A stretch of DNA of 64,000 bases from positions 1,077,266 to 1,141,265 of the forward strand of contig NW_006768783.1 in NCBI RefSeq assembly GCF_000204055.1, read 5' to 3'. The notes beneath the pieces were generated by a model that saw only the letters and a program-made list of their open reading frames with translations, ran no database searches and was not told the origin of the DNA. Origin of the DNA: Melampsora larici-populina 98AG31. Taxonomy: Eukaryota > Basidiomycota > Pucciniomycetes > Pucciniales > Melampsoraceae. Below are positions 25,655-37,050 of the stretch, in pieces. A program made the position numbers and the translations under genes. The stretch's first letter is position 1, and each line of letters starts with the position of its first letter.

Positions 25655-26603
25655 ATGTCTTCTCGTTTCTGCGTAGCTCTTTTGGCCATCCTCAGTGTTG
25701 TTTCGTTGGCTCGCACTCAAGTCGATCAACCTACCTCGCCAACAAAGTGTACAGAATACAACCAGGTTAACACGACTAAAGCTCGTAAGTCATATTGTTT
25801 ATGCCCCTCATTGGCGAGAACCAAACTGATTTGCGATGCGGTTTCAACTTGGTCATCAGAGTGCAACGAGATCTTCACTTGTCCAGGCAAATGTACTGGC
25901 TCTGTCGGTATGTAAAGTTCATTGTGCAGGATTGTTTAGTGAGACCACATAGATTTTAAGCCTGACATTGTCTGTTACATTTTAGTGGCTAAATCGTGCC
26001 GTATGATTAGACCCGATACCGACTTCTTGGGGAACCCTAACGCTACTGCTCCACCAAACGAGGTGATCCCTCAAGTGAATTGCACCATCACGTTTGGTCG
26101 AAACACTGCGCAAGCAAAATGTAAGCACTTTGACTTTGCTTACCGCTCATCCCGATCTTATTATGACTTTGAACGTCTCGCTGATAAAGTCAAATTTTAT
26201 TCCTATAACATCTGCAACTTCTTAAGCTTGTGATACCGAGACAGCAAGTTACAGCTGCACTGGTGGCATCGTACCCGATACATACGCACGTGAGTGGTTA
26301 ATGCTTTACTCACAGATTAAAATAATCATGATCAGAATCCAATCATATCTTACCTCGTACTGATACCTTTTCTCAGTTTGTTACCAATGTGGTACTCTCC
26401 AGGGAGACGCGGGTACTCCGGGTGGAAGCCCCAACAAAACCACGACTCCCCCTAGCACCGCACAAAATGGAAGCATGACCCCAGATACTACGAGCACGCC
26501 CCCTACTACCTCCAATACGACTTCAGCTGGAAACACTCAACGAATTGATATGCAACAAGGTCTTGTTTTAGCGTCTTTGTCCCTTTTCATGTTATCTGTC
26601 TAG
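25655..26603 (+). CDS. Secreted cysteine-rich protein, probably GPI-anchored
   Basis: Exons 25655-25907, 25986-26120, 26227-26289, 26377-26603; introns 78, 106, 87 nt, each with the same phase 1; 225 residues. A signal peptide (MSSRFCVALLAILSVVSLARTQ), a mature part with about 13 cysteines (for example YCLC, CNEIFTCPGKC, CYQC), several N-glycosylation sequons, then a Thr/Ser/Pro/Asn-rich linker and a hydrophobic C-terminal tail (LVLASLSLFMLSV) preceded by a polar stretch, as in GPI-anchored wall proteins. No named domain recognised. Uniform phase-1 introns may reflect repeated exon modules. It could be a cell-wall protein or a secreted protein active at the fungal surface; function not claimed. 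Confidence 0.75.
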
Positions 26604-28301
26604 TCTAAATCACTAGTCCATCTATATATCAGAACCAAGTCACCAATAACCCAACGGTTTTAGCAATTGTAAATTGGCTTTACACCTAGATGTCTTGCTT
26701 GAAAGTGTCCAAACTCTTCTCACACTGCTCATATTTGATGAAAGCCGCTTATGATTAGTAGTTTAGTTGAAAGATATGGAAATATATATGACATGAGTGA
26801 TATCTGCCAATTGAATACCTCGGAAAATCCGGGTCTGTGTCTGTAAGATCCTAATCAGTCAAACCCAGGCACATAAGGTTTGAATAACTAGTCTCCTACC
26901 TTTTTTCAAGCTGTTTAGAAAGTGAATCGTGAAATCTTTAAAGAAAAGGTTTCCAAAGAAGCTTCTTTACCTAGCAAGAATAGGTACAGAATGAGAAGCA
27001 AGAGCTGTCAAAGGGATCTGGAAGGTAAAGTGGCAGTACTTTGGATTGTTACAAAAATGATGTCATAATCATACCAGCAACACCGAACACCATTATGTGT
27101 GTTACATACTGTATGAAGTTGAAGAAATTGGCGCGGGGTTTTGAGATGCAGAATGAACTTTATCTGGTGAAAATACAATGTCTATGATCAAGTTTAAACA
27201 AACTCCACAAGAGGTATCAGATTTATAAAAGTTCTTTACTTGGACATATCGTAATGATGATGAGTCAAGTTGAAGGTAAACAAGTAGTGTGGATATGAAT
27301 GAAATGTCGAGATGAACAAGCGGAAATGATGTTGGAGTATGTTTGTAGATGGTAAGAAGTCATGAGTCATTTCGTTTCTTTTCGTCAGATTACATAAACT
27401 AGAGGTAAACAGGAATCGAAGATTAAAAGCAATCGCTGATTCGAATTCACTGATGGTAAACTGAGACACGACTAAGAAAGAATTTTTTTGGTAAATGATC
27501 ATCAAAGTGGCCAATAGATTTCATACTTGATCGATCAGTATCATTCAACACTGCATTTGGATATCATACCGTTTCGATTCTCGAACTGTGGTGGGTTCTT
27601 TTCAAGGAGTCTCTTACAATATGTTTGTTTGTGTGGCATCTTTCCAAGAACATTATCACGTTTGAATAAAATCGTGTACTTCATGCTGTGCCCATTGATT
27701 CAGGGATGTCTGTAAAACAATGACACTCGTACGGTATGCCAAAAATACTACGGTTGCCGTGATGCTTTCATGAAGAGCCGAAACTTCGTTTGGCTCTTCG
27801 AACCGATAAGAGGGGGGATTTGCAAAATGTATGCTTCTTCAACTTACGATGAGAATGAAATGACGCTGGCGTTGTGGTCTAATCAGAGATTGATGTCGAG
27901 GGTACTTGAAGCTCTTGATCACTCTCACGATGGTGCGACGTGTTACTAGAGGTCCAGCTCAAGGTTAACATGAAGCCGGGCCCGACGTCGTGAGTACACC
28001 ACTCCAAACTCATCAAAGTCCCTCGCTCACGACTAGTCGAGGGAGGGACGGAATGTGGTCATGGTTTACCTGTGGCAACACATCGGGTTAGACGTATGCT
28101 CAAGATTGATGGAATGACGTAATATAGGTACATGTACTGTGTCATTTCGTTTCATTGGCCAAGGTGAACAAAGTGTACTTTAAGACACTGCATGAATCAT
28201 TTCGTGTCTCAGCAGGAATACATATCCAGAATGTAGTAGGGAAAAAAGTTGGTGGTACCGAAGAGACAAGATGAGAATCAACAGAAAGGGTAATCAATGG
28301 A
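26604..28301. other. Intergenic stretch between two secreted-protein genes
   Basis: No gene or repeat family recognised in 1.7 kb; the only open frames are short and unconvincing. Confidence 0.4.
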
Positions 28302-29260
28302 TCAGTGTCCGCCGCCGATGCCAACTCCAATGTTGATGCCACCACCACCACCACCGCCAGCACCAACGCCGACACCGAGGCCAATGCCGATGTTGATACC
28401 GAGAATTCCGAGATCAATCTTGACACTAGCTTTAATGTCGATCTGTAGTGTTGCGGCGAGTGTCACGAAACCTTGTGTGCATGTCCCGAATTGCTTCCAG
28501 AAGGCTGGTGGAATTCAAGAATCTCAGCGCTATGTGAGACAGGAGACACAAGAACACTACTTACGGTCGAAGTCGTAATCGGGGAACTGCCCAGGAAGGT
28601 AGTCAATGATAAGCTGGACTTGTGCAAAGATTGCGGTGACCTTTGACTGGTACGTCGTCTGTTGAAAGTTGGAACATAAGCAACATGTCGCAATATGGCA
28701 AGAATTAAGTGACCAGGTTGATCAAAGATGCAATATACACGTACAGTTTGAATGCCCTGGCATCCGCAACTATCCACTGGCACCGCGTCCGTGGTAATTT
28801 TAGTAATTGTGGTGGTCAAGACCTCGACAACTTTGTCTACGACGGTTATCGATTGCACTTGACCGTAACAGTCAGTGAAATAGGTGGTCACTGAGTCGGC
28901 GTATGTGATAACCTCGGTCTCGGTCACCTGCTGCACGACAGTGTCTCTGACTGAAAGCTGAGGGACAGGCGAGACATCCCGAGATGCAAGTGGTTTGAGA
29001 GGAGAGGCATTACTATGGATTGGAGAAAAACAAAAGATCAGCGCCTGCACGGAGATCAGGATCGCAAGCAGATACGGAGCAGTGGAGAGACACTGACCGC
29101 AAAACACCGCCGCTGACAGTAGCTAAAAGGACAACAGACACAAAGCAATATAATGAGTATTCGACGTGGCAGCACGACAGAAGTCGAGATGTCAAGGATG
29201 AAATGTAGTGAAATACGTACCAGCTAGGGCGAAAACAGTGGAAACCAATGATAGATGCAT
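28302..29260 (-). CDS. Secreted protein with Gly-rich hydrophobic tail
   Basis: The 3' exons are clear: an exon ending at 28745, then 28658-28565 and 28504-28302 (introns 86 and 60 nt). They encode SVRDTVVQQVTETEVITYAD, TTTITKITTDAVPVDSCGCQ, TTYQSKVTAIFAQVQLIIDY and WKQFGTCTQGFVTLAATLQI, ending in a Gly/Ile repeat tail (GINIGIGLGVGVGAGGGG) and stop. The likely start is ATG 29260 (MHLSLVSTVFALA, signal-peptide-like), but the one or two junctions between 29220 and 28990 could not be fixed in frame. The pattern (signal peptide, Thr/Val-rich region, a few Cys, Gly-rich end) resembles small secreted basidiomycete proteins of unknown function. Confidence 0.6.
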
Positions 29261-30063
29261 ATTGGGCGTATTGGATTAAGCTATAAGCTGCACTGAAAAG
29301 GTGATGGAATTGAAGATAGGATATCACGGTCGAGCGTCGAGAGTAGAGGAGGGATGGGGGATGGCTATTGGCTCAGAGGGAGGCCATGTTTTATACCTCC
29401 TTGTAGGCACCATAAAGGGCGACTGGCGAGAGAGTCGAGTCATCAAGTTCAGTGCTTGAGATTCTATCCGGCGAGGCTGCTTGACATTATTCTTTTACTC
29501 GACGTCGATGTTTCCAAATTTGATGCTTTCACACAACACATTTTAAACATTTTCTCAGGAAGAATTTGAAATTGTTCATTCTTTTCTCGAGGTCGTCAAG
29601 CAAAGGGTTGTATCAAACCTGGAATGAATTGAAACTCTACCAAGTCCCAGGCTCTTGTTTGAGAGACGCTGTGTTGTCTATTTGAAATTGTATGGACATA
29701 TCACCAACTCTGTCACGGTACTCAATCTCCACCTCTCACCTGTTCAGCGTGCGAGAAGCAGTCCGGAACTTGAATTATGATCACTGAATCCGTGAGCCCT
29801 CGTGAGCCCCATTGTGCGGTGAGTTGTGGGAGGACCCTGGAAAGTAAGCTCATCAGAGTCTCACGCTGTCGTTCGCGACCCGAGCCCCATGATTAGATAA
29901 GTATTTATAGCAGGGCTGTGAAACAGGTGGCGGTGCAAACATCGTGCGGTGGCCGAGGCGGAGGAACGCCGAATGCGCCGTAAACTTAAATAGATGTTGG
30001 GAACCTGTTATTAACCGATGGGAATGTGTAATTCGGACTGCAGACATTACCTGAAATATTTAG
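29261..30063. promoter_or_regulatory. Upstream region of the Gly-rich secreted protein gene
   Basis: No gene. A TATA-like motif (TATAAAACATGG on the minus strand, near 29386-29397) lies about 130 bases upstream of the proposed start. Confidence 0.35.
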
Positions 30064-30156
30064 TACTGTTGTTCTCGAAAAGCTTGTCCAAGGTTTCCCG
30101 CCAAATTGCTCAAGTTTTGCGGGAAAACTCGGACAAGCTTTTCGAGAACGACAGTA
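30064..30156. mobile_element. 93-bp hairpin MITE, copy 1
   Basis: TACTGTTGTTCTCGAAAAGC at the left pairs with GCTTTTCGAGAACGACAGTA at the right; a CCCGC / GCGGG block also pairs. TA lies at each edge, suggesting a Tc1/mariner-type TA insertion. Same length and core as 31235-31327. Confidence 0.7.
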
Positions 30157-30447
30157 ACGGGTCGGAACTTTTTGTTGCCCTTCTATCCAGCTATGATGTC
30201 ATAGCCTGTTTACCTGCATCCAGATTTAATCATTTCATGGGTTGCCCTGGAAAGGTTTGAATGCCCCAACTCCCATCACAACCTAAAGAGTCACACTGAC
30301 AGGCCACACGCAGCTCTAGTCATCACTTGAGGCCTTAACTTTACTCCACAATGAGTCCACATCTCTCTTTTGGCATCCACCTCAACCATGACTCCATCCA
30401 CTAGCCCCAGTTTCCTTCCAAATTCGAATTTTAGTTTTAAAAGTCAA

Positions 30448-30745
30448 AAGTCTCATCTCTTTTTGTTTGAAATGAAACAATATCTTGTGCTTTTTCTGAA
30501 ATAAAACGATCCCGTTTGAATTCGACTGAAAACAATATCTTACCTATAGAAGTATCCTCTCAAAGTCTTAGAAGTCAACTTAGCCATGTTCTTTTTGAAT
30601 TGAAACGATATGTTTTTTCAATTGAAAACGATTTCTTAGTTTCCAAAGTCTCATCCAAAGTTTTGAAAGGCGACTCAGATCAGTTTTTGTTTGAAATAGA
30701 ACGATCGATTGTGCTTGTTTTAAAATATAACGATTGCTTTTGAAT
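30448..30745. repeat. Diverged direct repeats with GAAACGAT-type motif
   Basis: Two ~80-100-bp blocks (about 30448-30530 and 30640-30745) both run AGTCTCATC ... TTTTTGTTTGAAAT ... TTTGAATTC; intervening sequence contains further TTGAAACGAT words. Origin unknown. Confidence 0.4.
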
Positions 30746-30961
30746 TCTTCACATTGCAAATGACGAAACAAACCGAAGAGAGAGAAACTTTGAAATCGGA
30801 ATACATCAGGTAGACAAGCAAGGTGTATTTGTTTTATGGAAGGATTTGGGTTATTTTGGGTGTGATGGTAATGAAGGGGAGGGGTTGGTTGAGTCTGTGT
30901 ATATCAAGCTCATCTTTTTTTTCAACAAACGGGTGGTCAGATCTAGCCGATCTCAACCCAT

Positions 30962-31032
30962 GTCAAAAAACCCATGAAAAAAAACCACAAAGAAGTTGGG
31001 TTTTCATGGGTTTTTTTCATGGGTTTTCATGT
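30962..31032. repeat. Imperfect hairpin, AACCCATGAAAA arms
   Basis: AAAAAACCCATGAAAAAAAACC near 30965 pairs with repeated TTTTCATGGGTTTTTTTCATGGG near 31002-31027. A short foldback. Confidence 0.4.
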
Positions 31033-31234
31033 TGGGTTGTAGGTTTGTACACCGCTATTGTGTTTACTTTTGTCTAGAACTCTTTTCCTGATTCTTTTCT
31101 GTTTGATATCTGGTTGATATCAAGTTTTTTAGCTCCCACCCACCCATAATCTCAGTTATTCCTCAAATTTGCTTTTTGCTTTAGTTTCATTTTGGTTCTT
31201 TGGTCATGTTGTTATAATATTATCTTCTCCTTTT

Positions 31235-31327
31235 TACAGTCAAACTGGAAAAGCTTGACCGATTTTGCCCGCAAAACTCGAGCAATTTGGCGGGGAATTT
31301 GTGACAAGCTTTTCCGGTTTGACTGTA
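31235..31327. mobile_element. 93-bp hairpin MITE, copy 2
   Basis: TACAGTCAAACTGGAAAAGC pairs with GCTTTTCCGGTTTGACTGTA with one mismatch; TA at both edges. The AAAAGCTTG and CCCGC...GCGGG blocks match copy 1 at 30064, while the outermost 14 bases differ. Confidence 0.7.
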
Positions 31328-31349
31328 AATTTTTTATATATTTTCATCA

Positions 31350-32492
31350 GGGGCTACTAAAAAGTGCCCGCAAATAAAACCTGAGACCGCCCGCTTTTAG
31401 AATCCGGTGTTTACTAAAAATGTTTGACTGAACTGTGGTTCAGTCCCGAGGTAATAATTTGTAAGAAATCAAACGGAAAGCGGGCGGTCTTGAAAATTAT
31501 TGAAAACCCTTCAAGACCTCCTGCTCCTGCTCCCGCTACCCACATCTCACAACCAGGATAGCAAGTTGTTGCGTTTCTTCTTGTTTTCTAACCAAGCTCT
31601 ATACCATAATTATAAACCTCTGGCTGATGGGCTGGTGTTAAGATAAGCGATCTTGAGTACACCAGTACACTCACAAACGGCTTTTACTTGGCTAGATTCA
31701 AACTTGATGAGGCTAGAACTGCCCCTCTGTCTGCCAGTCTCTTTTACCCAAGTTGGCAATGTGATTGGTCTTTGAAGACCTCAATCTGTCTGTTGCTAAT
31801 CCAAGAGTTGGATAAAGTCACAAAAATAGTTGGTCAATCTATGATTGATTAGCACTTGTTTCTTTTTCTTCTCTCGCTTCGAACACGCAAACTTCTTGGC
31901 ATTCATTGCATACATGTCTTGCTTGTTGAAGCAAAGAAATTCGGGAATGCAATAAGATGTGTCTTGCATTGGTTTGAAAGGTTTTTTACCACTCGTTATT
32001 CAACTTACAGGCTATGCAAATTTGCAATAAACCCCTGAAATCCACAAAACTGTTTTGAATCCAAGTGATGTTGATTCTAGCCTCAAACTTTGAGACTTCG
32101 GCCGGACCAAGTGAAGCCATCAAACTCTGGGGAACCCTTCAAATAGAGCCTTGAATCCTGTCAGGCTTCTAGCCTCATTGACAGAGGATATGTAGTCAAG
32201 CCTGAGGGGGTGCTGAGAGGGTCCGATTGTGTTCAGTGCTTTGAATGTCTTTCAAGTTTAGCTGCACAATCCAGTTGAGATAAACGATTGATATGAAGGA
32301 TGAGATGTGGGTATGTAGCGGGAGGTTTTGTAGGGTTTTTATAATTTTCAAGACCGCCCGCTTTCCGTATGATTTCTTACAAATTATTACCTCGGGACTG
32401 AACCACAATTCAGTCAAACATTTTTAGTAACCATCGGATTCTGAAAGCGGGCGGTCTCAGGTTTTATATGCGGGCACTTTTTAGTAGCCCCC
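31350..32492. mobile_element. Non-autonomous Mutator-like element (1.14 kb)
   Basis: Terminal inverted repeats of about 160 bp begin GGGGCTACTAAAAAGTGCCC and include CTGAGACCGCCCGCTTT and GTCCCGAGGTAATAATTTG; the right arm (about 32331-32492) mirrors the left with few mismatches. A perfect 10-bp target duplication ATTTTCATCA flanks it (31340-31349, 32493-32502). No transposase inside; the ~800-bp centre is anonymous. TIR length and duplication size point to the Mutator superfamily. Confidence 0.85.
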
Positions 32493-32514
32493 ATTTTCAT
32501 CAAGTAGTGTGTTA

Positions 32515-32713
32515 CAGCGCTTCAAGAATCCTTTGGTTTTTTTAACGCAAGAAAACGAAATAAATGTCCAAAACCCTTGCTAAAACCCTTGCTAAAACTG
32601 ATTTTGTACTAGAATCTGTCAAATTTGAGCTGTCCAAATGAGTTTTTTCCAAGTTTTGTCCAAAACTTTAAGAAAAAGACCACCAAATAAACCAAAGGAT
32701 TCTTGAAGCGCTG
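32515..32713. mobile_element. 199-bp TA-flanked MITE (Tc1/mariner/pogo type)
   Basis: Perfect 25-bp inverted repeats start CAGCGCTTCAAGAATCC and end GGATTCTTGAAGCGCTG, flanked by TA on both sides (32513-32514, 32714-32715). The centre is A/T-rich with a duplicated AAACCCTTGCT. It sits 22 bp from the Mutator-like element. Confidence 0.85.
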
Positions 32714-32715
32714 TA

Positions 32716-33393
32716 TATTTTGTTATATCTAGGTCCGCTAGCCACCCTGTAGGGTGTTTTTGTCTTTCAAGTAATTTCTAACCCCGGGCTGATCTAGCCA
32801 AGGGATTTGCCCACAACCACACCTGTCTTTTAGTTGTTCAAATACTGAGTATTGTGACTTTTTATGAATACCATTTCGTGCAAAAATTATGTACACTTGA
32901 AACTCACCCTGAAAGCCCCACCAAGGGTATCCTGAACCCAGTCTGTGGCGCCAGACCAAAGCCTTTGACTTGAATCCTCTTGCATAAATCCTTGCACTTT
33001 TTTCATCCATCTTTCTTTTCACATCTGTTTGAAGATCAATTGTGTTGTACCAGTCCTTGCCAACTTCCTTTCCAGATCACAGTGAAGGAGCTATTATAGT
33101 GACCCATGTACAGCTTTTTCAACAAAGATTGATTTTTTAAAATCTTGTCAACATGCAAAACCTGGGTTTTGTCCCTCACTTGGTTTTGTCCTGTTTTGTC
33201 ACTCTGCTAAATGGGAGGATACAGAAAAGAATAAACCTGTCATCAAGTTTTTTCTCCAATTTTACCTGCCGTGGAGACAACTTTCTCAAGAAAAAGTTGT
33301 CAATCTTTCTTGAAATGGCTGGAAAAGAAGTGTAATTAGTCCACTCATGACCTACTCAAATTGTCTTTTATCAGAGTATGATTTTCACAAGCC
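32716..33393. other. Anonymous repeat-rich stretch
   Basis: No gene or clear element edges. Confidence 0.3.
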
Positions 33394-34280
33394 TCATGAC
33401 ACTGTGAAAATAATGTGTTTCTCCCTAGCGAAAAATGATTGACAAAAAATTGTACCTGGAATTGTGGGCCCAGTTGTGGCCCAAAACGCTTGGAAAAAGA
33501 TCTGGAGAGAGATACAACGCTCTTTGTCCTGCAACGTTTTTTTGGGGTTGCTTAAAGCCTCATACTCAGCATGAACCCAGCAAGCAATTTTTAATGTTTT
33601 TACCAGCTTTTTCCCTCTCAAAGAAGTCCAAAAAATCCGGAAAAATCAGGAGAGATCAGAAATCCCCTTTGTGCTGTGTGGTGATTTTTTCGGATTTTTT
33701 GATGCCTTTGTCTTGGATACATGCAGGTTAGAACATTGAAAGTCTGCCAAATAAACTTCAAATGCATTTTGGTTCACAGGGGCATCAAAATTCCACACAC
33801 CGTCTTCAAACCATGTACAGATGATCTTGCATCCTTTGTTGTGCTGCAAATTTTTTTTGGGGTGGTTTTGGAGCCTTGTACATATGGCAGTAGCGTTTAA
33901 GTACCTAAAATTACACACATGTGATGACTTGCATACTGAGCCAGAAAAATTCTGAAAAAAACGTTCAACAAAGGGGATATTGTCCTCCACTTGTAATTTT
34001 TTTTCCAGATTTTTCTTGTCAATATTGAAGGGTGAATTTAGTGCTTTGGTGTTGCATATTTATGTGTTGTTCCACAAAAATTTTGAACATCACCAAACTG
34101 AGTGCTACAATTTTTTTACAATGACCAAAATCTCTCAACTGGAAGAAAATAGCACATTTTGCCTTACCAGATTTTTTCAGATTTTTTGGGCCAATATCAA
34201 GCAAGGCATTTTAAATGCTAGAATCAATCATTTTTCGCCATGGAAAAACACATTATTTTTGCAGTGTGATATTGTCCATT
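33394..34280. mobile_element. Foldback-like element (~0.9 kb)
   Basis: The outer arms AAAATAATGTGTTTCTCCC..GCGAAAAATGATTGA (33406 on) and its inverted counterpart (about 34224-34268) match well, and weaker inverted similarity (GGCCCAAAA blocks) continues inward. Open frames inside on both strands are mirror shadows. Target duplication not defined. Confidence 0.45.
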
Positions 34281-34282
34281 TG

Positions 34283-34614
34283 ATTCACTGAATAAATACA
34301 ACAGTGTTATTCAAAACAACAATGTTCCTTGAAACTACAATAGGTTGGTAACTATGTTTATTTGAAAGCAACATTTGTGGCAGCTTTAAGTTTTATTGAT
34401 TTAAAGAAACAATCAAGTTTTTACAAGCATCACAATATTGCTGGTTGTATTCATTGGATAAATGGAACAGTATTATCCAAGACAATGATGTTTCTTTAAA
34501 TCCAGATAGGATAAGTAACCACAATGATAAGTGACATTTGTGGCAGCAATGATTGATTTGAAGAAATCATGAAGTTGATTTTAGATCATGCTGGCTCAGC
34601 TGCCATCTGGAGTG
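34283..34614. repeat. Diverged tandem duplication, period 166 bp
   Basis: ATTCACTGAATAAATACAAC (34283) recurs as ATTCATTGGATAAATGGAAC (34449). The following AACAATGTT..GATAGG..AAGTAACC and ACATTTGTGGCAGC blocks repeat in the same order. Confidence 0.6.
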
Positions 34615-35340
34615 ATCACTAAAGAACCCAAGGCAATGTACAGTGATCAGGATAATCTTGAAGGGGTTAGGGTGTTCTTCAAGCATGATTTTTGAATTCT
34701 GAGGTTATGACACATTTGGTGTTCCTTGGCCACCATATAAATGTCAAAATCTTTCCTTGATTTTCCTCAAAAGCCACACCCAAAGACAGAAAATACAGTC
34801 CTGTATTCAAAGTGAGCTGTGACTACTGGGGAGCTTAGGCCAGAACGCCCCAATCTCTGATTTCCCTGGATATTGGTTATATTGCCTTGCCCACCACCTA
34901 CAATTTTTTTTCCAATTCTGCAACATCAACCCTTGTTCAAACCACCACATCACCCCTCCTTTGATTGATATCTGGTGTCCACCGGTTGGTGTGCTCCTTT
35001 CTTCTTAGTCACTCCACATCAAACTCTGACTTGAATCAATTTCATTTTTGTAGAATGTGAGTTTGACTCGGCCGTTACAAAGTCAGCATCAAGGTATTGG
35101 TTGCCCATTACCTCCCGGATTGAAAAAACCACAAGGCACACCACATATGGTTCTTAAGCCTACAATGACTTAGCGGAGGAGAGGCACACATAACAATGTG
35201 CACAGTGCCACAGTGATAGTTGAGTTGAGCTTTGGAATTGAGATTCCAAAATTCACAACTCAAATTCACTGTGATAATTAAATATCTCCAATCTTTTCAA
35301 ATAGTTATTCTGAACCATTTTTCACAAGACAGTTTGCACA
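34615..35340. other. Anonymous stretch
   Basis: No gene, element end or repeat identified. Confidence 0.3.
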
Positions 35341-35709
35341 ATGGAGGCACGTTTAGCTCAAGTGGAAGCAAGGTTAACACAAGCAATGTTGTTAGCCACC
35401 AGAGGAACACCCGGTCCAAGATTAGAACAACCAAAGAGGACAAACAAAACAAATAATAGGGATGGAGACATCAAAAAAGAAGAAGCGGAAGGACTTTTGA
35501 TAACTGGTGGAAACATAGACAGAGATGAGATGGAACCAGAAGGATTGGAGGGTCCAGGACATCAAGGATTGTCAGATACAGCGCAGGACGGCTCATGGAT
35601 ACCTTTGTTGCAAAAAGGGAAAGGCAAAGCTAGAAGGGATCAAATCCAGTCATTGGTTGGTGACATAGACGGAGAGGATATTTCAAGCAATGCATGGATC
35701 TCATTGTAA
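35341..35709 (+). CDS. Hypothetical 122-residue protein, possibly transposon-derived
   Basis: ATG-initiated open frame, charged and polar (EARLAQVEARLTQAMLLATR, then Lys/Glu/Gly-rich, ending EDISSNAWISL). The coiled start and charged middle resemble the N-terminus of Gag-like proteins, but no domain is recognised. Surrounded by transposon debris with no neighbours of known function. Confidence 0.3.
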   Translation: MEARLAQVEARLTQAMLLATRGTPGPRLEQPKRTNKTNNRDGDIKKEEAEGLLITGGNIDRDEMEPEGLEGPGHQGLSDTAQDGSWIPLLQKGKGKARRDQIQSLVGDIDGEDISSNAWISL

Positions 35710-37050
35710 CACAACAGATTATGGTGTATGGGTGACTACATCACAGTAGACCATTTTGAACGGCTACTGTCTTGTACTGTAATGGCAGGTGACCATAGTG
35801 AAGAGCATAGTACGGTACAGCAAGACTGTACTGTACCTCACCGCAACAGGTATTTGAGAGCCAGGTTGTGGTTGATTGCGGTGGTGGAACATCAAATAAA
35901 TGAAAAATTGTAAATTCTTTGAATGAATCTTGAGAAGGGCAAAACAAAAAAGAAATAACACAATTAAAAAAAGTGAAATCAATATTAAACAACATACAAG
36001 CCAATGAGAAACAGTGAGTAGCAAAAAATACAGAAGAGAAGAATGATTTGGTTGAGTTCATCACCTGTGTATTTCACATGTGACATTGTTTTTGCACAGT
36101 TCAGTGACTGTATTTCTGTCAATACAAGACAACATTGGCACATTCATTTCCATCATAGTTGATACACTTTGAAGCTGTGAATATGTGAGCTACTATGTTA
36201 TTTGGTTGAACAAGAGGAGATGAGAGATGTTGCATAACTTGCCAGTCTAATTGGTGGATCTTCATTCTCTGGTCATGCGGAAGACCTTGCAATTGTCAAG
36301 GATTGACAGATGTTCAGTTGAGATACCATTTCTGCATACAGGTCACCACTTGTGTATGATGATGTGTGCTACTTGTTTTTGAATTTGGGCTGAATGTCTA
36401 CTTCCAACCTCAAACTCTGAACAAGGAATTCTTTGTCAAAGGAAACTGCACTTTTTCCATTGAGGCCTGCATGCTGGAAGAAACTGGTTTCAAGTTGTTC
36501 AAATGTCTTTTTCAGTGATTGAATTCATACAGCTCAGCCAGCTTGTCAAATAATTGGTTGGAGAATGAATTTTACATCTTGTGTGATGCTGCTGCTTCAA
36601 TGGCATTATCAAGTACTTCCCACTGTTTTTTGATGCAGTCAAGTCAATGCATCATCTTTATTCTTGGTTTGATCTCTGGATTGTTTACTTCCCCAGGTGG
36701 GTCATCACAACAATGTCCTTGGGATCTACAATTTTTTTGGACTACAACAACATTCATTGTGTTACAGTCTGCGTCCAGAGCATGATTTGTGTTTTTTTGG
36801 TGCTGTTGCACATGTTGTGTTGCACAAAGAGAGGGGTGCCCCACCACTAGACCTCCCTATTTGCTGTTGCAGTGCCCTCCACAACATAGCAAGAGACACA
36901 GCCACTTGTTACTTGTTGTGGTGCTACACAGCTGAAAGGTTGCTATGAGCCGTGTTGATGGCATTGGCAGTGTTGAGCCCGCTGAGCTTTCTAGAGGGAG
37001 ACATCAAGGTTCAATCAATGGATGGTGATGCACCCAAGATCAATTGTTTA
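35710..37050. other. Anonymous stretch
   Basis: Short palindromic GTACTGTA-rich patch at 35770-35840; otherwise nothing recognised. Open frames around 36519-36950 on both strands have no family signal. Confidence 0.3.

Noticed and set aside
33646..34291. Open frames of ~100 codons on both strands
   Set aside because: Mirror-image frames of a foldback repeat, no protein character.
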